Shown here: piece by piece, positions 38,181 through 43,408 of the stretch
How the letters are laid out: every line of letters begins with the position of its first letter
Numbering within the stretch: position 1 is the first letter of the stretch
Origin: Mycobacterium sp. E2479
GTDB taxonomy: Bacteria; Actinomycetota; Actinomycetes; Mycobacteriales; Mycobacteriaceae
Assembly (NCBI RefSeq): GCF_001667925.1
Contig: NZ_LZJR01000014.1
Span: 1-49,835, forward strand
Length of the DNA: 49,835 bases
Reading direction: 5' to 3'
The notes under the pieces: model-generated
Database searches by the model: none
Told to the model about the DNA's origin: nothing
The model's input: only the letters and a program-made list of their open reading frames with translations
Program-made: the position numbers and the translations under genes

Positions 38181-41100
38181 GGGTATCGGGTTCGACGGTC
38201 GGAGCTTCAGGCGGCGCCGGGGCAGTCGGCACCTTGCGCACATCAAGAAGGACACGCGCCTTCTCGACCAGCGCCGCAGCACCTTTCCTCTCCCACAGGC
38301 TTACAGCTCGCTCAGCGGCGGCTCGTACCCCCGCGACGTCGCCTGCAGTGGCCAAAACGTTAGCCAGTGCCAGACATGCGTCGCCGTGGTCAACCAACAA
38401 GTCGGTGCGCTCGGCCAGGCTGACGGCGGCCTCGGCGAACCGACGCGCCGCGTCGTGATCATTGCTGCGCGAGAGCAGCTGCGACCGAAGCGTGCGCCAG
38501 GCGATCGAGGGCTTCAGCGCGTGACCAGCGAGATGCTCACTTTCCGTGCATAATTCGTCCGCGTCGGTATCCCGGTCGAGTAAAAGGCACGCGCGGCCGA
38601 GCAGCGCAGCGGTCTCGGCCGTGTCGGCGTCCAGGCCCATACGGCGAAAGCCGTGGTAGGCCTTACGTAGCGGCGCCTCAGCGGCGGCGGGATCATCGAT
38701 GACAAGTTCGACAATGCCGGCGAATTGCTCGACTTCTAAAAGCGCATGGCGCAGGCCCAGGTCGGTCACCGTGCGCCGGGCCGAGTCGATCATCCGTCGT
38801 GCCGCGGCGCCGCGGCCGCGGAAGGCCTCCAGCACGGCCTGGCATCGCGTCGACGTCGCCTCGACCGCGGGGGAGTCGGTCGTGATCCGGAGCAGCCGCA
38901 CCACGTCAAGACACCGGCCACCGGCGCGCGGAACAGGATTCGGACCCCACAACGCGGCGAGTGGCGCGCCTGCGAGCACGGCGTTGACTCGGCGGTGTTC
39001 ACGCGCGCGCCGCGCCGCGGTAAGAGCCTCATCCAGGGCGATTTCGCAATCAGCGATTCGCCCCAGGCGCGCCAGGCATGTGGCGCGCACGGTGTGCGCT
39101 TTGGCTTCCCCTGCGGCATCGTCCAATCGGGCCAGCTTTTCCGCGGCCGTGCCTAGCGCGGTTTCGACCTCGTCCAGTCGGTCGGGGTGGATCAGCATCG
39201 ACAGCTCGCCGTCGAAACACGTCGCCCAAGCTGCCAGTCGCACGGAATCGACTGTCGCTGCTTGTAATTGCGAGACCGCGCCCGCCGCCGACGACACATC
39301 ACCCGCGGCCAGCAGGGCCTCGCAGCGCGCGATCAGTAGCTCGGCGGCCTGGTCGTCGCGGTCGGGGAGCTCGTCGTCGAGCTCCTCCAGTGCGTGCAGT
39401 GCTCTGTCGTACAGCTCGGCGGCGCCTTCATAGCCGAGTCGTGCCATCGCCTGGTCTGCGGCACGCCGGCAATATTCGACGGCCTTGGCGGCGTTTCCGG
39501 CCCAGGCGCATTCGAAGTAGTGGTGCGCCAGGTCAGCCAACAGCTCGTCGTCGGCGCCGGGCTCGGTCTCCAGCGTCGCGGCGATACGCTGGTGCAACCG
39601 CATGCGGCGCACCGATGCCAGCTCGGCAAGGAGCGACCTTCGCACAATGGCGTGGTTGAACCGGTATAGACCGCCGGGCTCCTCAATGACGATGCCCGCC
39701 TTGCACGCCTCGTCGAAAGCGTCAACGAGATCTTGCTCGACCACCCGCTCGACGAGGTCCACGGCGAACCGACTGCCAACCACGGCGGCTGCGGCAAGGG
39801 CCTTGTTCGTCTCTGGCGAAAGCCGCGACAGCCGGCGGCTCACGGTTTCCCGGACTCCTTGCGGCAGGGTAGTCGGATCCCAAACGCCGCCACTTTCATC
39901 GACATGGCGCAGTGCCTCGATGAGGAAGAACGGGTTGCCACCGGTCACCGAGGCCAACGCCCGCGCGAGCTCTTCGTCGTCGTAGCCGGCCTCGCTGACG
40001 TATGCGGTCACGTCCCCCTCGTCGAGGCCGCTGAGTTGGAGGCGGTTTGCAGTGCCGGAATCAGTGCTGCGATGAAGGTCGGCGAGCATGGCCGCCAACG
40101 GATGTGAGCGGTCGAGGTCTGTGCTGCGGTACGTCCCGACGATCTGTACGCGGGCCTGGTCGCCGAAGCGCAGCAGATGACGCAGCAAGAGCAGCGTGGG
40201 TTTGGCTGCCCAGTGCAGATCGTCGAGTACCACGACGACGGGTGCGCTCGCGGACGCGACTTCCAGCAGCGCTACGACCGCGTCGAAAAGTGCGTAGCGT
40301 TCGGTGTCCGGGTCTGCCCGGCTTGGCGCGGTCAGATCGGGTAGGACATCGGTCAGCCCGGGAACCAATGCGAGTAGTGCTTCGACACCGCGCAGTCCGC
40401 GTAGCCGGGTGGCGCCGATGCACGGCATCAGCGAACGTAGCGCCTCTGCGAAAGGCTGGTACGGCGCACCGAGATCCTCATCGCAGCGGCCGTAAAGCAC
40501 GACGGCTCCTTGCTGATAGGCCCGCTGAGACCACTCGCCGGCAAGACGCGTCTTTCCTACACCAGGTTCGCCGGCAATCAGAACCGCGTGGATGCCGCCC
40601 GTGCGCGCCGTCTCCCAAACCGACACGAGCCCTTCGAGTTCGTGGGTGCGCCCGACGAATGGACCCGGACCGATCAGTACCGTGGGAAGGCTGGGCCGCT
40701 CGAGGGGTGCATCGGTCGTCTCTTCCGTAGGACTGTCCTCGGTAGCCTGCAAGCGAAGCTCGAACACGTGCTCGGGGCGTGCCAAGTTTTTGAGCTGACG
40801 CATCCCCAAGTCGTCGAACACGACATCGTCGGGCAGCGAGTCGATAGCGAGTTCGGCTGTCGCACCGGAGCAAAGGATCTGCCCGCCCGACGCCAGGGAC
40901 CGCAGGCGTGCAGCACGGTTGACCGCCCGACCGAAGTAGTCGCCGTCGCGAAGTTCCGCCTCGCCGGTATGCAGCGCGATGCGAATGCGGATGGGCTCGG
41001 TCAGCGCCCATGGTTCTTTGGCGATCGCATCTTGAAGCTCCAGAGCTGCGGCGGCCGCCGCCGACGGCCGATCGAAGACCGAGAAGGTGGCGTCACCCTC

Positions 41101-42030
41101 ACCGCGGGTCTTGAGCAGCCGTCCTCCGCGGGAGGTGACGACTTGTTCGGCGAGCTCGTCGTGACGCGCGAGCGCGATCGCCATGGCGTCGGCGTCGGCC
41201 TCCCAAGCGGCGGTTGACCCCTCGATGTCGGTGAGTAAGAAGGTCACGGCGCGTGTCACCGTCGTAAGCTGTTGTCCTACGGGGACTTCCAGCGATGCGT
41301 CCTGGGAAACGATCGCGGCTTCCAGCCGCCGAAGTTCTGGCCCGGGGTCGACCCCCAGCTCATCGGCCAGCAGTGACCGCGCCCGCTGGTAAGCGGCCAA
41401 CGCTTCGCCTTGCCTACCTGCGCGGTAGAGCGCCAGCATCAGCTGGCCCCATCGCCTTTCGCGCAGGGGTGCGTCGGACACCGCGGCCTCGAGCTCGCCG
41501 ATGATCTCGGCGGCCCGGCCGGTCGCCAATAGAGCATCGGCGCGATCCTCGACCAGCGCGGCGTGGCCCTCTATCCAGCGTGTCTTCTCGGATACTCCTC
41601 GGCGGGTATCGGGCAGCTCCGGGATTCCGCGCCAGAGGGTCAGCGCCTCGTCGAAGTAGGCCACCGCTTGGATGCTGTCGCCGGCCGCTGCGGCATCACG
41701 GCCAATCTTGGTGGCCACCTTGTAGCGCGACGCATCGGTGTCGGATTTAGTGAGGACCCAGCCCGTTCCCTCGGTCAGGACGAAGCCGTCGTCCAGCGTG
41801 CGCCGTAGCGCGGAAATATGAGTCTGGAGCGCTTTGGCGGCGGTGCGCGGGGGATCGTCGCCCCACAGGAGCTCGAGCAGGGTTTCGGCGGACACGATCG
41901 AAGAACCGTGCAGCCCGAGCATGGTCAGGATCGCGCGCGGTTTGGCGCCCGGGATTGCGACGGGCGCGCCGTCCCGCCGCACCTGCAGAGGTCCCAAAAC
42001 CCCCAGTTCCACCGCATGAAGCGTACTCAC
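27226..42030 (-). CDS. Giant multidomain SARP-cyclase-ATPase regulator with tandem NTF2-like array
   Basis: One unbroken frame encodes about 4934 aa (numbering from GTG 42030). The domain order is as follows. A SARP/OmpR-type DNA-binding winged helix is at about 5-95 (LGVLGPLQV). A BTAD is at about 100-243 (ADELGVDPGPELRRLE). A class III nucleotide cyclase domain is at about 258-418, with FLLTDIEGST (Asp268), KTRGEGD, and N371/R375 in AVNRAAR. An AAA/STAND-type ATPase follows, with FVGR, Walker A GEPGVGKT (487-494) and Walker B VVVVLDDLHWA. A helical TPR-like region extends to about 1280. The rest is a tandem array of NTF2/SnoaL-like modules. The N-terminal half resembles mycobacterial cyclase-ATPase regulators, but the array is extraordinary in length. 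GTG 42030 was preferred over TTG 42057 because it has a promoter-like -10 at leaderless distance. The in-frame array could sense ligands or scaffold partners; function unknown. Confidence 0.93.
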   Translation of the reverse strand: MSTLHAVELGVLGPLQVRRDGAPVAIPGAKPRAILTMLGLHGSSIVSAETLLELLWGDDPPRTAAKALQTHISALRRTLDDGFVLTEGTGWVLTKSDTDASRYKVATKIGRDAAAAGDSIQAVAYFDEALTLWRGIPELPDTRRGVSEKTRWIEGHAALVEDRADALLATGRAAEIIGELEAAVSDAPLRERRWGQLMLALYRAGRQGEALAAYQRARSLLADELGVDPGPELRRLEAAIVSQDASLEVPVGQQLTTVTRAVTFLLTDIEGSTAAWEADADAMAIALARHDELAEQVVTSRGGRLLKTRGEGDATFSVFDRPSAAAAAALELQDAIAKEPWALTEPIRIRIALHTGEAELRDGDYFGRAVNRAARLRSLASGGQILCSGATAELAIDSLPDDVVFDDLGMRQLKNLARPEHVFELRLQATEDSPTEETTDAPLERPSLPTVLIGPGPFVGRTHELEGLVSVWETARTGGIHAVLIAGEPGVGKTRLAGEWSQRAYQQGAVVLYGRCDEDLGAPYQPFAEALRSLMPCIGATRLRGLRGVEALLALVPGLTDVLPDLTAPSRADPDTERYALFDAVVALLEVASASAPVVVVLDDLHWAAKPTLLLLRHLLRFGDQARVQIVGTYRSTDLDRSHPLAAMLADLHRSTDSGTANRLQLSGLDEGDVTAYVSEAGYDDEELARALASVTGGNPFFLIEALRHVDESGGVWDPTTLPQGVRETVSRRLSRLSPETNKALAAAAVVGSRFAVDLVERVVEQDLVDAFDEACKAGIVIEEPGGLYRFNHAIVRRSLLAELASVRRMRLHQRIAATLETEPGADDELLADLAHHYFECAWAGNAAKAVEYCRRAADQAMARLGYEGAAELYDRALHALEELDDELPDRDDQAAELLIARCEALLAAGDVSSAAGAVSQLQAATVDSVRLAAWATCFDGELSMLIHPDRLDEVETALGTAAEKLARLDDAAGEAKAHTVRATCLARLGRIADCEIALDEALTAARRAREHRRVNAVLAGAPLAALWGPNPVPRAGGRCLDVVRLLRITTDSPAVEATSTRCQAVLEAFRGRGAAARRMIDSARRTVTDLGLRHALLEVEQFAGIVELVIDDPAAAEAPLRKAYHGFRRMGLDADTAETAALLGRACLLLDRDTDADELCTESEHLAGHALKPSIAWRTLRSQLLSRSNDHDAARRFAEAAVSLAERTDLLVDHGDACLALANVLATAGDVAGVRAAAERAVSLWERKGAAALVEKARVLLDVRKVPTAPAPPEAPTVEPDTPCVRVGKRAMDAAARGAWDEFEQVFAPHVHVESRRKVVGFTQIDVESSEWAHENRRIHETDRVRPSQVVIAVRGDRLALTRLELGTADMSPGAPRDELLQLYGIDIEGRIALHVFFDVDDMDAAVAELDATHARFEEEQHTSARRLQNAASQVYERIQACFAARDWDAMANLMAQDMIDHDRRHGVNAEIRRGRDAEIANSRAVAELGSEKITSNVTATRGNRLALCRSCIFMQDNRIEFLSVIESDTDDRLAAHLAFDVDDFDAAIAELDARYLAVEAAPYADTWAMTTAGYASLNRHELPATTQDWVNIDHRAVVPVEAGVLGESIRAVWDLVPRATNYVETVHRLSSVGTVTTHAVHATSPEGFDAEWRDVILLTFEGERINRCEIFDESDLDVAIAGFEQLDRPARRLENAATQAYERMLAFFEARDWVALSGVVAEAELIDDRRRVVNGGLRHGRDAGIEELRAAADIGFTITMVDVRAARGERLALARVRAAGRDPAAIQNDVLQVVQIDSDERIAEVITFDLDDFEAAIAELDARYLAGEAATYARTWSVVAKTFTSVNQHELPATTHDCVTLDHRSVTAFEPGELTAYIRASWDLAAELNVYIEAAHRLSDLGAVYSYAAQSISHEGFDGEWRGANVVTVQGDMINRCELFDEGDLDAALARFEQLSRPGAQLQNKASKVADRFFGRFAIRDWDAIGEVLAEDVSVEDRRRAANAGIRRGRAAEIEDLQAAASVGFADLAPTVIATRGERLILSRTQATGHDPEAIRVEILQVIEIDANERIAALLVFELDDLEAAFAELEARYLAGEAAAHAATWSVITGALVAHNRREVAAATPDVVSIDHRRVASFAPGEGIEYIRAGWDLDISLDIFVETPHRVNDFGAVFTWAAYGSSDEGFAAEWRGVEIMMVDGEMLSRAEVFDEADLAAALAKFDELSRPTPRLENAASQVYECFLSCFASRDWETMAEILDDEVCIDDRRRMANAGTRFGRDAEIEDSKAAANVGFTKLAPIIIATRGERLILSRTQATGYDPEAIRIEVFHLIEIDTEERIVALVVFELDDFDDAIEELDRRYLAGEAAAHAQTWSVLAKTCALFNQHELPTTTPDSVYVDHRPVLTVEAVDLPAYLRGVWDQTPDARIYTEAVHRLSNDGAVVTHAVRGTSPEGFNAEWRMIDILTVEGSRISRCEVFDESDLEGALARFEQLGPPAPRLENAASRAYERIYAWFAARDWDAMAANVAHNFSSEDRRRVVNAGIRRGRDAGIEDVRAIADVGFTLTLLGIVAIRGGRLALVRVRAAGPDPGTIQNDALNIVEIDAEERIVASISFDLDNFDAAIAELDARYLAGEAAPYAHTWSVITGIYAAFNRHELPATDWVTIDHRRATPFAPGTILASIRAIWDLTPDLNIHVEAVHQLSKLGAVITHVQRGTSSEGFDVEWRQIQFLRVDDDRIDRCEIFDETDLDAALARFEELHPNVPQLENAASQVLERVFTYFAARDWNALAELVAEDICSEDRRPVVNAGIRHGRDAEVADMRAIADVGAKYATITAMATRAAHLALCHVLLAVEDQGSESFRTEALCLVEVNADHRVAARLLFGLDDIDAAIEELDARFLAGEAAPYARTWSVISSAYAAMNRHELFPTTPDWVNIDHRRPTIIVEGRLNEFLESLWKLAPDVSFRVEAVHRLNNLGAVCSHVAQGISQDGFEAEWRGIEVMAVDRGLISRCEIFDATDLDAALTRFEELQPRSPRLKSAVADRFLTHFATRDWDAMAQDFAENYHFDDRRRVINAGIYRGRDAAIKDLRVATDIGLTTTAIVDIIASRGERRILTHWRASGPDPDAVQFDVLQVLEFDTDERVAAAVIFDLDDIDAAFAELDARYVADEAAAHARTWSVITDTYAAFNRHDLTKADWAVVDHRRVALFASSNMVASVRASWEQTPDLSIRIEAVHRISAVGAVVTHIAHGTSPDGFDAEWRMIQVLTLQGDHIGGCELFDEVDLDAALARFEELQTEPRQVENAASRVEQSILASFVVRDWDAMAGLIADDIRVDDRRRVVNAGAYLGRDAEIASLRALAGVGVTNMTAMTIATRGQRLVLSRHCVWDHWSGPGTSKALAVVEINAQNQVVSRVIFDPDDFEAAIAELDARYAAGEASTHAEIWSLVARITAEVNRQEVPATTPDSVYIDHRPLVSIEGVDLAASLHALWDITSAFSAYVDAVHRLDELGTVVTQVVNATMREGDAELRYIEMVTFEGDLISRVECFDEADLDTALARFNELHFQARRLENAASQVFERFLTHYVARDWDVVSEMLAEDIFNDDRRRVVSAGVRRGRDATIASMRASADLGLTSWASTVIATRGELLALSRDRISVRDEQSEAVVAEVLGIVEIDADERIVTRIALDLEDFDAAIAELDDRYVAGEAATYADTWSVIAGVQAAVNRRELPAMTTNPGYIDHRPLVSIEGPDLASSIRAVFDIFSTYDVYVEEVHRLEELGAVYTQVHTGTSHDGVDAELRMIEVQTVEGGLLSRAEVFDEADLDVALARFDELQPQAPGLENAASRLYARSNAYLAARDWDAIAELLADNVSTDDRRRVVGGGVQRGRNAQIANMQAVVDLGVNNIEAVVIATRGERLALTRTRVSGGAQGPEAFSVEMLNIVETNADNRIAAAVQFDPDDIDAAFAELDARYLAGEAATQAQAWSLVARTYAAVNRRELPATTPDAIYIDRRPIVSIEGVDLAASLRALWDITSAFSVYAEAVHRLDALGTVVTQVVNGTSQEGLDTEVRTIGIFTIEGGLFSRVEIFDDADLDTALARFDELHAQTRRPRNRASQVVERFLAHFAARDWDAITEVLNDGYYNDDRRRAVGAGLRRGRESNIAEMQTTVDLGVEVITSQDIATRGEHLLLSRVRWSANDESAGGFHTEALGIVELDAAERIAAIVTFDPDDIDAAFAELDARYLAGEAADHAQTWTNVTEAQAAYNRHEVMPTTQDWINIDHRRGRAFAPGDMIPYIRATYDMAPNVKGHIESVHRLSSLGAVITEVVTGTSHEGFDFELREIAIFTFDGDMVSRFEMFDEADLDAALARFDEVHRSAPLLENVATRARVCVADAFNLRDVEGLLALNTADARYDDRRRGLRDEGLAARPELVRGIFEAPKGWRLEVAPLAVRGSRLALTRDTYRDINEFDRPITNEHLMLTELDADGLVRNSVIFDSDDLDAAFEELDARYVAGEAAAHAHTWSVIAGVTTALNRHELPSADWVVIDHRRGTPFALRRGSDTNVYASIGAIWDLTPDLNIYIEAAHRLSNLGAVVTWKGRGTSQEGFEAEWRMIQVPIVEGDLIQYCELFDETDLDAALARFDELDRPVPRLENASTRTWSRLVDAYNRRDMSAFLAMMTEDIQLDDRRKGLRARLTGLAVWKNVQELFQAPTSWRLSMQAIAIRGSHLSLTRHCIRDIGAADQPITWEVLSVMEVGEDDLMREQVTFDPDNINDAFDELTARWIASGEVAHPEVIEAVQRLNEISNRHDWDAIAASLDGAAYVSHRQLAHARAETIDDYMSSIRTLASLVPDYRAEYAQILAHSGLGVLADVVVRGTSTEGVAIEIPLIQLGLLDRDRVTRVEFFDPDQRDMALARFNELSRMDQLE

Positions 42031-42036
42031 GTTGCG

Positions 42037-42068
42037 ATAGTCAGGGAGCTGAATCAACGCACGGTCAA
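42037..42068 (-). promoter_or_regulatory. Candidate leaderless promoter of the giant regulator
   Basis: On the minus strand a GACTAT -10-like hexamer (42037-42042) ends 6 bases before GTG 42030, and TTGACC (42063-42068) lies 20 bases further upstream. The -35 spacing is long, so this is tentative. No ribosome binding site precedes the GTG or the TTG at 42057, which fits a leaderless start. Confidence 0.3.
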
Positions 42069-42196
42069 GGTCGAGTAAAGGTGTTTGCCGGCTGCGGAGG
42101 GGGGTCCCGTCAGACGCGCTCGATCCCGCTAGATGGGCGCGGGCGCGACTCAGACCTCGAGGCGTCGACCGCCGTTCCTGACCGCTCTGCCGGGTC

Positions 42197-42937
42197 TCAG
42201 ATTATCTGAGCGACCGCCTGTTCAAAGTACTGGTTGTATGCGAGGTAGACAGCCTCTTTCCCGCTCCAATCCAGGAACTCCTGAAATGCTTTGAATTCAT
42301 GTTCTGTGGCTTCGGGGTAATTATAGAATTCGTCAAAGACTATCACAGTGCCCGAAACGATGTTATCGGCCAGCTGGTCGAAGGTCTCCTTTGCGGAAGC
42401 GTATAAATCGCAATCCATATGTACGAAGGCGATGGGCGTAGTTTTCAGAATCTGAGATTTGAACTGCGGAAGGGTTTCGTGAAACATGCCTTTCACCAGG
42501 CTTACATTGTGCAGAACCGGTGGCATCCACCCTTCAGTGTTGACCCGAAAGGTACCTTGGGGGACGGTAAGGTCGGTGCGAGCCCATTCTTCCGGAAGCC
42601 CGTCAAAGGAATCGAATCCCCAAATGCGTTGCTCCGGATTGAGCGCGGCGATGAAATTGATGGTCCTTCCCGTACACACGCCCATCTCCAGGTACGCGCC
42701 GCGCAACCTAACGGCATCGGAGCCGAACTTGAGCACGGCCGCATCGGTATTCAGAGGCTTTGCATCGGCAAAGTATTCCGTCACCATTGCGCGAGCCGCC
42801 GGTGAATCTCGATAATCCTTGTCCATCGGATAAAAGTTGAGAACCTGGTGCCCTTTATGCCACTCTTCGCTCGCGGAGGGCATCTTCACCAATCGGTCCC
42901 AGTCGAACCCGTTGCTACGCGCAAGTTCTGGGGTCAT
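42197..42937 (-). CDS. TylF/MycF-type SAM-dependent O-methyltransferase
   Basis: This 246-aa class I methyltransferase of the macrocin O-methyltransferase family has the SAM motif LRGAYLEMGVCTGRTI, WGFDSFDGLPEEW, and the metal-binding AFVHMDCDLYASA segment with its DxD motif. VIVFDEFYNYP follows as the partner acidic site. Family members methylate sugar hydroxyls in a Mg-dependent reaction. In actinobacteria the acceptor may be a deoxysugar of an antibiotic or a glycolipid. It lies 139 bp upstream of the giant regulator on the same strand. No sugar-biosynthesis genes are adjacent, so the acceptor is unknown. Confidence 0.88.
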   Translation of the reverse strand: MTPELARSNGFDWDRLVKMPSASEEWHKGHQVLNFYPMDKDYRDSPAARAMVTEYFADAKPLNTDAAVLKFGSDAVRLRGAYLEMGVCTGRTINFIAALNPEQRIWGFDSFDGLPEEWARTDLTVPQGTFRVNTEGWMPPVLHNVSLVKGMFHETLPQFKSQILKTTPIAFVHMDCDLYASAKETFDQLADNIVSGTVIVFDEFYNYPEATEHEFKAFQEFLDWSGKEAVYLAYNQYFEQAVAQII

Positions 42938-43295
42938 CTACGGTATCTCTTTACGTCGAACGGTTATGCGCACACCACGCCGTCCGCCACCACACCGATC
43001 GACATGAGCGACGCCATGGGGGGTGGAAATTCATGCGCTCAGCCTCCTCGCCGGATGACACGTCATGATTAATCGGCAGCGTAGAGGCTTGACGCGTAAT
43101 CCACGGTGGAATTGAGGATTCCGGCGCTCGGCGCAGGAGGCCCGGTGCCCGCTCAACTCCTGCGTGTCATGTGCGACCCGCGTGGCGGATGAGCCGCATG
43201 TGGCGCTCGGCGGCGTTGCGGAAGCCGCCATTTGCCGCGGGCTTGCTTCACCTCGCCGCCGGTTTGCTTGGCGTGACGCCCGTACTGCGGTGAAA

Positions 43296-43323
43296 TTGCT
43301 ACGGAAACACTAAGAATTAAGAT
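43296..43323 (+). promoter_or_regulatory. Candidate sigma70-type promoter for the Ala-rich protein and perhaps the MoxR operon
   Basis: TTGCTA (43296-43301) and TAAGAT (43318-43323, fitting TANNNT) are separated by 16 bases. They lie about 85 bp before GTG 43409, in an AT-rich island. The direct repeats at 43355-43392 fall between this promoter and the start codon, in the predicted 5' leader. Confidence 0.4.
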
Positions 43324-43354
43324 TCCGCCGCGACCGTGCGCACAGTACTGTTTA

Positions 43355-43392
43355 TGTGCCAGCGTCTCCACTGTAGGTGTGCCAGCGTCTCC
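43355..43392 (+). repeat. 15-bp direct repeat with 23-bp period in the 5' leader
   Basis: TGTGCCAGCGTCTCC occurs at 43355-43369 and again at 43378-43392, a period of 23 bp (about two helical turns). It ends 16 bases before GTG 43409. It may be a DNA-binding site placed on one face of the helix, or an mRNA leader element. Confidence 0.6.
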
Positions 43393-43408
43393 GTGAGGGT
43401 GAGGGATC

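Larger units (their letters stand above)
42938..43408. promoter_or_regulatory. Divergent intergenic region, about 470 bp
   Basis: No convincing gene is seen. The right part carries a promoter-like pair and a 15-bp direct repeat upstream of the Ala-rich protein (both described separately). A minus-strand frame (43153-43572) contains a stretch, AKQTGGEVKQARGKW, that recalls a CsbD C-terminus. It overlaps the start of the next gene and lacks the rest of that domain. Confidence 0.35.
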
